The position numbers and the translations under genes were made by a program. A stretch of DNA of 17,494 nucleotides from an uncultured bacterium (GTDB lineage: Bacteria; Patescibacteriota; Microgenomatia; UBA1400; PJMF01), in contig CAJBWJ010000004.1 of the NCBI GenBank assembly GCA_903959355.1, forward strand, positions 1 through 17,494. The letters are read 5' to 3'. Position 1 is the first letter of the stretch; every line of letters starts with the position of its first letter. Shown here piece by piece: positions 5,603-12,737 of the stretch. Under the pieces are notes generated by a model. It was not told where the DNA came from and made no database searches. It saw only the letters and a list, made by a program, of their open reading frames with translations.

Positions 5603-7105
5603 TTAAACAAAAAAATCCCTAAAATTAAAGGCTTCCAGAACATGTTCTTTTTGAATAATGGGAACTGCAGCCAAATCAGCAATCGTTCTAGATACTTTAA
5701 AAAGTTTGAAATAAGCACGAGTTGATAATTTCTTATGATTGGCCATCAAATCTAAAATCTTCTTCGCTTCTGGATCGATTTGACAGAAGTGCGCCACGGC
5801 TTGCGAATCTAAACTTGAATTGTCACGAAAAGAAGTTCCAAGATAACGCTTTTGCTGCAATTCAACTGCTTTCGTCACTCTTTCTTTAACTATTTTTGAA
5901 CTTTCTGCTCGATCTTGCGTCATTGCTTGAGTTTCTACTGTCTCTACCCGCAACATTAAATCAATGCGATCAAGAATAGGTCCAGAAAATCTACTTTGAT
6001 ATCGCCTGAGATCGTGTTCGCTGCAACGGCAGCGATGTTTATTGCTGCCAGCAAAACCACAAGGACAAGGGTTACTAGCGGCAAGCAAGGTGAAATCAGC
6101 TGGATAGATGCATCTTTGATTGCCACCGCTGATTTCAATTGAGCCAGTTTCCAGTGGCTGACGTAACATTTCTATAAGCTGGTGTTTAAATTCAGAAAAC
6201 TCGTCCAAGAACAAAACACCTCGATGAGCCAAACTGATTTCTCCAGGATTTTGGTATAAACCTCCACCGATCAGCGCCAATTGAGAAATACTCTGATGCG
6301 GACTACGAAAAGGTCTCTTGGTTAATAAAGAATTTTTTAATAAACCACAAAGAGAATGGATGCGATTAACTTCCAAGAATTCTTCTTCACTTAAATCTGG
6401 CAAAATTGATAAAAGAGCTTGCGCCAATAAACTCTTCCCAGAACCAGGTGAACCGAACATTAATAAATTATGTCTACCGGCAGCGACAATTTCTAAAGCC
6501 TTTTTGGCTTGAACATGCCCAAATATATGAGAAAAATCAGTTTGATATTGCACAAGAGATAATGGTTTTTGCTTAAAAAAAGCTCTTTTCAGTTTCAATC
6601 TACCGCGCGCAAAAGCCAAAAATTCTTGGAGAGAAATAAGTGGATAAAATTCCAAATCCTTAATATTTGGCAGCTCACCTAAATTTTCTCTTGGAAAATA
6701 TATTTTAGAAAAGCCCATAGCCTTGGCAGCTAAAGCTATGGAAACAAAACCGTTAATCCTGCGAATTCTTCCATCAAGAGCTAGTTCTCCCAAAAATAAA
6801 GATTTGTTGGTATTTAGATGAATTTCTTCATACAACTGCAACATTGCCACAGCAATTGCCAATTCCACGCTGCTGCTTTTTTTGTTCAAATCAGCTGGCG
6901 CCAAATTAACTACGGTTTTTTTCGGTCTAATTCTGACGCCACACTGAGAAAGAGCAGCAGTGATTCTTTCTCTGGATTCATCAATCACTCGACTGGCTAA
7001 ACCAATAATAATAAAAGATGGTTTGCCAAAAATAGTTTTTATTTCTATTTCGATTTTGATTGTTTCCAAGCCTTTATTAACGGCGCTGAAAGTTTGTCCA
7101 AACAT
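5603..7105 (-). CDS. comM: ComM/YifB-type AAA+ helicase (Mg-chelatase-like)
   Basis: This 500-aa hexameric helicase is needed in naturally competent bacteria for branch migration during recombination of incoming DNA. The N-terminal ChlI-like domain (about 1-165) has KTVVNLAPADLNKKS and ELALDGRIR. The AAA+ core follows: Walker A GSPGSGKS at 218-225, Walker B GVLFLDEF at 296-303, sensor region LLAASNPCPCG at 340-350 with a CxC...CRC cysteine set (347, 349, 359, 361), and the arginine-rich RRYQSRFSGPILDRIDL. The C-terminal lid holds STRAYFKLFKVSRTIADL. The length is normal for the family. A modest AAGGA sits 6 nt before the ATG, so this gene may be read with a weak Shine-Dalgarno. It is convergent with rnpB and divergent from murE. 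No competence pilus genes are in view. Confidence 0.95.
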   Translation of the reverse strand: MFGQTFSAVNKGLETIKIEIEIKTIFGKPSFIIIGLASRVIDESRERITAALSQCGVRIRPKKTVVNLAPADLNKKSSSVELAIAVAMLQLYEEIHLNTNKSLFLGELALDGRIRRINGFVSIALAAKAMGFSKIYFPRENLGELPNIKDLEFYPLISLQEFLAFARGRLKLKRAFFKQKPLSLVQYQTDFSHIFGHVQAKKALEIVAAGRHNLLMFGSPGSGKSLLAQALLSILPDLSEEEFLEVNRIHSLCGLLKNSLLTKRPFRSPHQSISQLALIGGGLYQNPGEISLAHRGVLFLDEFSEFKHQLIEMLRQPLETGSIEISGGNQRCIYPADFTLLAASNPCPCGFAGSNKHRCRCSEHDLRRYQSRFSGPILDRIDLMLRVETVETQAMTQDRAESSKIVKERVTKAVELQQKRYLGTSFRDNSSLDSQAVAHFCQIDPEAKKILDLMANHKKLSTRAYFKLFKVSRTIADLAAVPIIQKEHVLEAFNFRDFFV

Positions 7106-7194
7106 AGATTATCCTTAGAAAGAATTTTAGAAGGTCAAGATTACAAGAAGTGTATAAAGAGTGAAATCCTCATAAAATCTGCTATCATAAGACT

Positions 7195-7200
7195 TATAAA
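7195..7200 (+). promoter_or_regulatory. -10 box for murE-murC (leaderless)
   Basis: TATAAA ends 8 nt before the murE ATG. An alternative extended -10, TGCTATCAT (7180-7188), would give a leader of about 14 nt. Neither has a clear -35, and no Shine-Dalgarno is present. Confidence 0.4.
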
Positions 7201-7208
7201 CAAAAATA

Positions 7209-8429
7209 ATGCCAAGTGAACTGATTTATCAACTCAAGAGACCTTATCATTTTCTAAAAACTGGTTTAGCCAAGGGCTTGCCAGCTCGCATTAAATATCG
7301 TTTCCCAGACAAAAAACTCAAGATTATTGCCATTACTGGTACTGACGGCAAGACCACTTCTTCAACTATGCTTTATCACATTCTTCAAGAAAGTGGTAAA
7401 AAAGTTGCCCTTATTTCTACTGTTGGCGCTTACATTGGTGAAGAAAAAATCGAAACTGGCTTTCATGTCACCAGTCCAAGCCCAGATCAGCTTTTTGCTT
7501 TTATGAGTAAAATGCTTGAAAACAAAATAGAGTACTTAGTTTTAGAATTTACTTCACAAGGTGCTTATCAATCTCGCTTATTTGGCATTGAGCCAGATAT
7601 TGCTGGTGTAACCAACATCGATCAAGATCATTTTGATTATCATTTAAATTACCAAAATTATCTGGAGGCCAAAGCCATCGTTCTTCAAAGAGCCAAAACT
7701 GTGGTTTTAAATGAAGACGACCAGTCTTATTACAGATTAAAAAAACTTTTCCCAAGTAGCGAATATAAGGTTTTAGATTACAGTCAAGAAATTAAGTTTG
7801 TAGGCAAAATTGAAAAGGCCATCAAAGAGCGTTTTCCTGAATTATTTAATCAACAAAATGCTCGCTTAGTCAGCACCATCGCTCTAGAACTTGGCTTAAA
7901 CGCTGATGAAATTAGCGAATCATTAATTAGCTTCAAAGGAGTTCCAGGCAGAATGCAATTTATCGAAAACAAAAATGGTTTAAAAATTGTGGTCGATTTT
8001 GCCCACACTCCCCAAGGTTTGCGCAGTGCTTTGACCGCTTTGCGTTCTTTAATGAAAAGAGACAAGATGGCTGGCAAGCTGATTGCTATTTATGGCTGTG
8101 CTGGCCTGCGTGATGCCGCCAAAAGACCGATGATGGGCGTAATTGGGGTAGAACTAGCCGACTTGCTAGTTTTCACTGCCGAAGACCCTCGTACTGAAGA
8201 TGTTTGGTCGATCATTCGCCAAATGAAAGAAGCCCTAACTACTGGCCATAATAAAGTTTTATCCATCCCAGATCGTCGAGAGGCCATTAATTTTGCCATC
8301 AAGAAATTAGCAGAAAAAGGTGATCTAATCGCTATTTTTGGCAAAGGTCCAGAAAAAAGCATGTGTTATGGCACTACTGAAATAGAGTGGAGTGATGAAG
8401 AAGCTGTTCTGAAAGCACTTAAAAATTAA
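7209..8429 (+). CDS. murE: MurE-type ligase (UDP-MurNAc-tripeptide synthetase) lacking the usual N-terminal domain
   Basis: This cytoplasmic peptidoglycan enzyme adds the third stem-peptide residue to UDP-MurNAc-L-Ala-D-Glu using ATP. The P-loop TGTDGKTT is at 43-50. TSPSPDQLFAFM follows at 88-99, then EFTSQGAYQSRLFGIEPDIA with NIDQDHFDYH, the lysine of LEAKAIV (K155) likely carbamylated, VDFAHTPQGL, and GCAGLRDAAKRPMMG. At 406 aa it is about 80-90 aa shorter than E. coli MurE. Only some 35 residues precede the ATPase domain, so the usual UDP-binding N-domain is missing, as I recall for CPR homologues. The diaminopimelate motif DNPR is replaced by EDPR (325-328), with Arg kept, so meso-DAP is possible but not certain. 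MurC follows after 12 nt, forming an operon. Confidence 0.85.
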   Translation: MPSELIYQLKRPYHFLKTGLAKGLPARIKYRFPDKKLKIIAITGTDGKTTSSTMLYHILQESGKKVALISTVGAYIGEEKIETGFHVTSPSPDQLFAFMSKMLENKIEYLVLEFTSQGAYQSRLFGIEPDIAGVTNIDQDHFDYHLNYQNYLEAKAIVLQRAKTVVLNEDDQSYYRLKKLFPSSEYKVLDYSQEIKFVGKIEKAIKERFPELFNQQNARLVSTIALELGLNADEISESLISFKGVPGRMQFIENKNGLKIVVDFAHTPQGLRSALTALRSLMKRDKMAGKLIAIYGCAGLRDAAKRPMMGVIGVELADLLVFTAEDPRTEDVWSIIRQMKEALTTGHNKVLSIPDRREAINFAIKKLAEKGDLIAIFGKGPEKSMCYGTTEIEWSDEEAVLKALKN

Positions 8430-8441
8430 TGGATTTACATC

Positions 8442-9824
8442 ATGGAATTTTTCGAAGCAAAAAACTTTTATTTAGTCGGTGTCAAAGGAGTCGCCATGGC
8501 TTCCATCGCTCAATGTTTATTAGACGCTGGCAAAACAGTGGTCGGCTCAGATATTGCTGAAGATTTCGTCACCGCTCCTGTTTTGGCTAGACGCGGTGTT
8601 CAAATCGAAGATATTAATAGCGTACCAGATTTTGCCGGCAAAAAAATCGATGCTGTTGTTTATACTGCCGCTCATCAGGGTGTGGATAACCCTCAAGTTG
8701 CAGCTGCAATAACAGCTGGTATTCCGGTTTACACTCAAGCTCAAGCTTTAGGCGAATTTTTTAATCAAAAGCAAGGTATCGCTGTCTGTGGCGTCGGTGG
8801 TAAAAGCACTGTTTCTGCCATGATCACTTTTGTTTTGGACAAATTAGCTCAGGAAGAATTATCTTTTTCAGTCGGAGTCGGGGAAATCATTGGCATGTCG
8901 AAGACTGGCCAATGGCAAGAAAATGGCAAATATTTTGTGGCAGAAGCCGATGAATATGTCGTCGATCCAAACGCCAAAGCCAAAGGCTTGGAGATTACGC
9001 CTCGATTTTCTTTTTTGGAGCCGTTTGCCACCATTTGCACCAACCTTAAATACGATCATCCAGATGTCTATAAGAATTTTGAAGCTACTAAGCAAACCTT
9101 TGCCAAGTTTTTTTCTCAGATTAAAAACGGTGGTTTGCTGGTGATTAATGGTGACAACGCCGATTTGGTCACACTCACTTCACAGTTGGGCAGAGAAGAT
9201 CTAAAAATCATTACTTTTGGCGAAAAAGAAGATTGCGATTTTAGGTTGGCAGACTTTCATTTTGAACTACTGGTTCCTGGAAAATTTAATCTGATCAATG
9301 CTCTAGCGGCTCTAGCTTGTATAGCGCAACTAGGTTTTAAACCTTCTGAAATTATTGCTGCTCTCAACGAATTCAGATCGACCAAGCGCCGCTTCGAACT
9401 AGTCAAAAAAGATGAACAACATTGGCACTTTGATGATTATGCTCATCATCCTTCAGAAATTTTGGCTGTGATCGATACTTTAAATGAAAACTTTGGTGAA
9501 CAAAAAAAGTTAATTTCTTTTCAACCTCACACTTTTTCTAGAACTAGAGAATTATTTGATGACTTCGTCGATGCTTTGGCGACTCACACCAAAAATATTG
9601 ATGAAATTCTATTAATCGATATTTTCCCTTCAGCCCGCGAGGCTTTTGATGCCGAGATGAATTGCGACAAATTGGTCGCTGCTGTTAAGAACAAATATCC
9701 AAATTGCCAAATCAAGAATTTAAAAACAATTAGTGGTCTAGCTGATTACGTCAAAAAAAGTGATTATGGAGTTTTCATTACGATTGGAGCAGGTGACATT
9801 TATCACGCTCACGAATTACTCTAA
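8442..9824 (+). CDS. murC: UDP-N-acetylmuramate--L-alanine ligase (MurC)
   Basis: This 460-aa ATP-dependent ligase joins L-alanine to UDP-MurNAc, the first stem-peptide step. MurC-specific features are the N-terminal Rossmann segment GVKGVAMASIA (13-23, matching GxGGxGMSGIA), the EADEY motif at about 168-172, FDDYAHHPSE in the C-terminal half, and FQPHTFSRTR (family FQPHxxxRTR). The P-loop is unusual: CGVGGKST (116-123) instead of the near-universal GTHGKT, with the lysine kept but T and H lost. It lies in an operon after murE, in reverse pathway order, with no murD or murF in view. No Shine-Dalgarno is seen before the ATG; translation may be coupled to murE. Mpl, a close relative, is possible but less likely in an organism with MurE alongside. 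Confidence 0.9.
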   Translation: MEFFEAKNFYLVGVKGVAMASIAQCLLDAGKTVVGSDIAEDFVTAPVLARRGVQIEDINSVPDFAGKKIDAVVYTAAHQGVDNPQVAAAITAGIPVYTQAQALGEFFNQKQGIAVCGVGGKSTVSAMITFVLDKLAQEELSFSVGVGEIIGMSKTGQWQENGKYFVAEADEYVVDPNAKAKGLEITPRFSFLEPFATICTNLKYDHPDVYKNFEATKQTFAKFFSQIKNGGLLVINGDNADLVTLTSQLGREDLKIITFGEKEDCDFRLADFHFELLVPGKFNLINALAALACIAQLGFKPSEIIAALNEFRSTKRRFELVKKDEQHWHFDDYAHHPSEILAVIDTLNENFGEQKKLISFQPHTFSRTRELFDDFVDALATHTKNIDEILLIDIFPSAREAFDAEMNCDKLVAAVKNKYPNCQIKNLKTISGLADYVKKSDYGVFITIGAGDIYHAHELL

Positions 9825-9856
9825 AAATTACCCGCAAAAGCTTTGTAGAGTGGTGA

Positions 9857-9862
9857 TATAAT
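9857..9862 (+). promoter_or_regulatory. Extended -10 (TG-A-TATAAT) for the tRNA pair
   Basis: TGATATAAT at 9854-9862 is a perfect -10 with the TGn extension, 18 nt before the tRNA-Leu gene. No -35 is evident, which is normal for extended -10 promoters. Confidence 0.6.
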
Positions 9863-9880
9863 TTGAAGGTTAAAAGCCGC

Positions 9881-9964
9881 GCCGCGATGGCGGAATAGGT
9901 AGACGCGCGAGACTTAAAATCTCGTACTAGCAATAGTGTGTGGGTTCGATTCCCTCTCGCGGCA
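9881..9964 (+). tRNA. tRNA-Leu (anticodon UAA)
   Basis: The acceptor stem is GCCGCGA (9881-9887) with TCGCGGC (9957-9963), discriminator A at 9964. The anticodon stem CGAGA/TCTCG closes loop CTTAAAA with anticodon TAA at 9915-9917. A long variable arm (class II), needed for Leu, and a TTCGATT T-loop are present. CCA is not encoded (the next bases are CAGTTG), so it must be added by a nucleotidyltransferase. The wobble base is U34. Confidence 0.96.
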
Positions 9965-9982
9965 CAGTTGAAACATTAAAAA

Positions 9983-10056
9983 CGGAGAGTAGTTCAGATG
10001 GCTAGAACGCACGCTTTGGGAGCGTGAGGTCGCAGGTTCAAGTCCTGTCTCTCCGA
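9983..10056 (+). tRNA. tRNA-Pro (anticodon UGG)
   Basis: The acceptor stem is CGGAGAG (9983-9989) with CTCTCCG (10049-10055), discriminator A. The anticodon stem CACGC/GCGTG closes loop TTTGGGA with anticodon TGG at 10017-10019. The T-loop is TTCAAGT. CCA is not encoded. It sits 18 nt after tRNA-Leu on the same presumed transcript. Confidence 0.96.
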
Positions 10057-10061
10057 CAAAT

Positions 10062-10090
10062 AAAAAAACTGGCTAAATGCCAGTTTTTTT
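10062..10090 (+). terminator. Intrinsic terminator after tRNA-Pro
   Basis: AACTGGC pairs with GCCAGTT around loop TAAAT, preceded by a run of seven A (including the first stem bases) and followed by seven T, so it can work in both directions. It closes the tRNA unit, and may also stop the minus-strand gene ending at 10178. Confidence 0.88.
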
Positions 10091-10177
10091 ATAAGCAAAA
10101 TCATATGGACTAAAAGCTACGGTTCACCTTGTTAAACTGATAATTCACACAAACAAAGCGCGGAAAAAGGTTGAGTA

Positions 10178-10558
10178 TTACTTGCGAGGGTTAAATAAAT
10201 TTTCTAACCACATAAAAAGTTTTGCTAGTCGAACATTTTTTTTGTCAATATCGCTCATATTTTTTTCTCCAACTGCTATATTTACTTCATACAACTCAGT
10301 TGGAGTAAGAGTGTCAATGGGGCGCACGAATGCCCTGCCATTCTTATGAGTTCCTGTCTCAACACGTTTAGTTTTTGGTGCAGCACTCATATGTTGTAAT
10401 TCATGAGCAGCCGTATTAGCAGCATCCTCAAAACTCCTTCCTTGTCGTCTCATCAAGTAAAGTCGTAGCTTTTGAGCTGCATTGGCTTTATCTAGCCCTT
10501 TTGTCAAATTAGTTCCAGCAATAAATTCACCTCGATCATTTTTTTCATTTTCAGACAT
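10178..10558 (-). CDS. Small hypothetical protein with HELQH (HEXXH) motif
   Basis: I do not recognise this protein. The best start is ATG 10558 (126 aa, MSENEKNDRGEFIAGTNL), because TAAAAT ends 7 nt before it; an upstream in-frame ATG at 10597 would add 13 residues. The notable feature is AANTAAHELQHMSAAP, whose HELQH fits the HEXXH zinc-binding motif of gluzincin and metzincin metalloproteases. A possible downstream acidic third ligand lies in TPTELYEVN. HEXXH also arises by chance, and the protein is small and charged, with no signal peptide or membrane span. The end is basic and tryptophan-containing (KLFMWLENLFNPRK). It stands alone between the tRNA terminator and the ABC transporter gene. 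Function unknown. Confidence 0.7.
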   Translation of the reverse strand: MSENEKNDRGEFIAGTNLTKGLDKANAAQKLRLYLMRRQGRSFEDAANTAAHELQHMSAAPKTKRVETGTHKNGRAFVRPIDTLTPTELYEVNIAVGEKNMSDIDKKNVRLAKLFMWLENLFNPRK

Positions 10559-10565
10559 AGTTTTG

Positions 10566-10571
10566 ATTTTA
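10566..10571 (-). promoter_or_regulatory. -10 box (TAAAAT) for the HELQH gene (leaderless)
   Basis: On the minus strand TAAAAT ends 7 nt before ATG 10558. No Shine-Dalgarno is present. It supports 10558 over 10597 as the start codon. Confidence 0.4.
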
Positions 10572-10731
10572 CTAAATTCAATGCTTGGAATCCACAACCT
10601 TTTCTGTCTTGCGAAATTAATTTGTTCGCATAAATATCTTTTTTATTTTGGAATTACGAAGCGCGTGGCTAATCCCCAAAGCGGACGAGTCTTGTCTCTT
10701 TTCTAAATTTTCCATAGACCATTAAAAAGAC

Positions 10732-10737
10732 TATACT
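10732..10737 (+). promoter_or_regulatory. -10 box (TATACT) for the ABC transporter (leaderless)
   Basis: TATACT ends 6 nt before the ATG. A weak -35, TTTCCA, is at 10709-10714 (17-nt spacer). No Shine-Dalgarno is present. Confidence 0.45.
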
Positions 10738-10743
10738 ATCTTC

Positions 10744-12513
10744 ATGTCCGTCTTTCTCCGTCTCTACCATTTCATCTGGCAGCGCAAATGGCCATTCATT
10801 TTCGGCACATTGCCAATGGCTCTAGCCATGTGTCTTAATAATCTAGCACCTTTTTTTGTTAAGTGGCTCACTCAATCAGTTCAAGATGGATTAATGGATA
10901 AGGCTTTTCAGCTAGTCATCATTTTTGGCATAATTCTTTTTGTCAGTAATTTACTAGAGAACATCGGCTACTACATTACAGATAAAAATATGGTTGGAAC
11001 TTCCAACGATATTGCCAAAGCAGTTTTGACCCATATTCATAATCTAGATTTTGCCTATCACACCAATAAAAGCTCTGGAAAATTAATTAGTTTAATGAAA
11101 AGAGGCGATGATGCTTTTTTTGCTTATTACGACATCATCAATCGCCAATTTTTAAATTTAACCATTAGTTTTATCGTCATGTTCATTGCTTTTGCCCGTT
11201 TGCGATATGATTATTTACTCTTCGTCATTTGTCTAATTGCTATCACCGTTTTTGTGGCATATTTTCTAATAAAATTTAACATTGAAAAACGTAAGGCGTT
11301 CAATGATGCAGATGATGATGTTTCTTCTGCCAGAGTAGACAACCTCGTTAATTTCGATACGGTTAAATATTTTGCCAACGAAAAATTTGAGCAATCTAGA
11401 TTTTCCAAACTTTTAGCAATTTGGAATAAAAGCCTGCAAGATTATTTTTTTACTTTTCGTTATTTTGATGGCATTGTTGGAAATCTAATTAATTTTGCTT
11501 TAGTAGGTATTATGTTTTTAGCCATTAGAGATTTGCAAAATGGACAGATTGTTTTAGCAGATTTTTTACTCGTTACTACTTTTTCAATGACTCTTTTTCC
11601 AAAAATGATGCAGTTACTTTTTAGTTTGCGTGAGTTAGCCAAAAAAAATACTGATATCAGCACGTACTTAGATTTACTAGATGAAAAAATCACTGTTTCT
11701 GATCCAGTGAAGCCACAAAAAATTCAAGATATTAAAGGAGAAATTATTTTTGATGAAGTTGATTTTGCCTATGAAAATAAACAGTCAGTTCTGAAGAATT
11801 TTTCCCTCAAAATTGAGAGTGGAGAAGCAATTGCGCTTGTTGGTTTTTCTGGTGCTGGCAAAACTACTGTCGCTAAATTACTGATGCGTATGTACGATCC
11901 GACTAAAGGTCAAGTTTTAATTGATAAAGTACCAATTAGTGAATTACTAAAAGCCGATTTGCGCAAAATAGTTGGCGTAGTCCCACAAGATCCTCTGCTA
12001 TTTAATAACACTGTTTATTTCAACATTGCTTATGCTAATCAAAAAGCTAGTAAAGAAGAGGTTTTAGAAGCTAGCAAAGCAGCTCAGGTTGATGTTTTTA
12101 TAAAAGATTTGCCAAATGGTTACGAAACTACAGTTGGTGAGCGCGGCATCAAATTATCTGGTGGTCAGAGGCAACGTTTGGCAATTGCCAGAATGCTCCT
12201 AGAAAAACCGAAAGTTATCATCATGGATGAAGCCACTAGTTCGCTAGATAGTGCTTCTGAGCAAATAATTCAAAAAGCTTTTTGGGACTTAGTTAGAGAT
12301 CGAAAAAATCCTCGCACCAGTATTATCATTGCTCATCGTCTTTCAACTATCATGCAAGCTGACCGCATTGTCGTCATGAATGAAGGCGAAATTGCTGAAA
12401 TTGGCACGCATGAAGAACTAATTGAAAAAGATGGTGGCATCTATCAAAAACTCTGGTCTCTCCAAAGAAATGGATTTATTGGCGACGGAGAGAGTGATTC
12501 AAGCGAAGCCTGA
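10744..12513 (+). CDS. ABC exporter, fused membrane and ATPase domains, Atm1-like
   Basis: This 589-aa half-transporter is expected to work as a homodimer in the cytoplasmic membrane. The transmembrane domain (about 15-300) has hydrophobic helices near 18-40, 55-75, 138-158, 158-178 and 245-285. The intracellular segment DNLVNFDTVKYFANEKFE (199-216) is a mark of the Atm1/HMT1 branch, whose members export glutathione- or metal-linked compounds. The ATPase domain has Walker A GFSGAGKT (367-374), Q-loop VPQDPLLF, signature LSGGQRQRLA, Walker B VIIMDEATSSLD and the H-loop IAHRLST. All catalytic residues are present. It is transcribed alone, with no partner or substrate gene beside it, so the cargo is unknown. 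It ends with TGA in an acidic SDSSEA tail; a purine-rich element lies 7 nt past the stop. Confidence 0.93.
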   Translation: MSVFLRLYHFIWQRKWPFIFGTLPMALAMCLNNLAPFFVKWLTQSVQDGLMDKAFQLVIIFGIILFVSNLLENIGYYITDKNMVGTSNDIAKAVLTHIHNLDFAYHTNKSSGKLISLMKRGDDAFFAYYDIINRQFLNLTISFIVMFIAFARLRYDYLLFVICLIAITVFVAYFLIKFNIEKRKAFNDADDDVSSARVDNLVNFDTVKYFANEKFEQSRFSKLLAIWNKSLQDYFFTFRYFDGIVGNLINFALVGIMFLAIRDLQNGQIVLADFLLVTTFSMTLFPKMMQLLFSLRELAKKNTDISTYLDLLDEKITVSDPVKPQKIQDIKGEIIFDEVDFAYENKQSVLKNFSLKIESGEAIALVGFSGAGKTTVAKLLMRMYDPTKGQVLIDKVPISELLKADLRKIVGVVPQDPLLFNNTVYFNIAYANQKASKEEVLEASKAAQVDVFIKDLPNGYETTVGERGIKLSGGQRQRLAIARMLLEKPKVIIMDEATSSLDSASEQIIQKAFWDLVRDRKNPRTSIIIAHRLSTIMQADRIVVMNEGEIAEIGTHEELIEKDGGIYQKLWSLQRNGFIGDGESDSSEA

Positions 12514-12520
12514 CGCTCCC

Positions 12521-12553
12521 TCCTAGTACCCGAAGGGTGAGACGGTGAGGACG
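12521..12553 (+). repeat. Purine-rich GC element after the ABC gene (copy B)
   Basis: This copy shares block order with the element after rpsU (4540-4589): TCCTAG, CCGAAGGG, ACGG and GGACG, but lacks the middle part of copy A. ACCC and GGGT can form a tiny hairpin around GAA, and CTCCT upstream can pair with AGGAG at its end. Confidence 0.4.
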
Positions 12554-12611
12554 AGGAGTAACTAAAAAACACCTTCAAATTTTTAGATAAAAAATCGTTT
12601 CAAATTTAAGT

Positions 12612-12617
12612 TATAGT
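12612..12617 (+). promoter_or_regulatory. Possible -10 box (TATAGT) for the SDR leader
   Basis: TATAGT would start transcription near 12624 and give a leader of about 114 nt that includes the whole structured element. No clear -35 is seen; several other AT-rich hexamers nearby could serve. Confidence 0.3.
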
Positions 12618-12647
12618 AAAAGATATATCTAATATCTAAAGAAAGGA

Positions 12648-12728
12648 GCGGATCCATTTTTCGATGCATCGCGCCACCAGAGTGAACGTCTTCACTCTAG
12701 AGACGCTGAGGAGAAAAATAGAATCCGC
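12648..12728 (+). promoter_or_regulatory. Strongly structured 5' leader element of the SDR gene
   Basis: The element has nested pairings. Outer helix GCGGAT (12648-12653) pairs with ATCCGC (12723-12728); after a small CC/AGA internal loop ATTTTTC (12656-12662) pairs with GAAAAAT (12713-12719). Inside are a perfect palindrome CGATGCATCG (12662-12671) and a perfect 8-bp hairpin AGAGTGAA-CGTC-TTCACTCT (12679-12698), flanked by GCG/CGC. It ends 9 nt before the SDR ATG, and no normally spaced Shine-Dalgarno precedes that ATG. An AAGGAG (12643-12648) and a GAGGAG (12708-12713) sit at the base and inside the fold. I match it to no known riboswitch class. It could be a cis-regulatory RNA or a set of DNA operator repeats. 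Confidence 0.55.
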
Positions 12729-12737
12729 GACTAAAAA

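Noticed and set aside
5956..6512. Open frames on either strand within comM, and similar ones within murE, murC, the ABC gene and elp3
   Set aside because: They lie wholly inside well-recognised genes in other frames and show no family pattern, so they are shadows.
7103..7116. Leaderless -10 (GATAAT) directly before comM
   Set aside because: It ends only 2 nt before the ATG, too close to initiate at the start codon; the AAGGA at 6 nt spacing is a better explanation.
10559..10597. ATG 10597 as start of the HELQH gene
   Set aside because: A -10 box overlaps the added 13 codons and is correctly placed for ATG 10558; the extra residues do not look conserved in type. It is not fully excluded.
12511..12570. 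Reading UGA as glycine, extending the ABC transporter
   Set aside because: The ABC protein is complete at the TGA, and the response regulator also ends properly at a TGA, so the standard bacterial code fits.
12648..12728. Known riboswitch (TPP, SAM, preQ1, THF, fluoride, ZTP, guanidine) or a tRNA
   Set aside because: None of their conserved core sequences is present, and there is no T-loop or anticodon arm, although the ends pair like an acceptor stem.
12648..12728. Intrinsic terminator upstream of the SDR gene
   Set aside because: The stems are not followed by a T-run.
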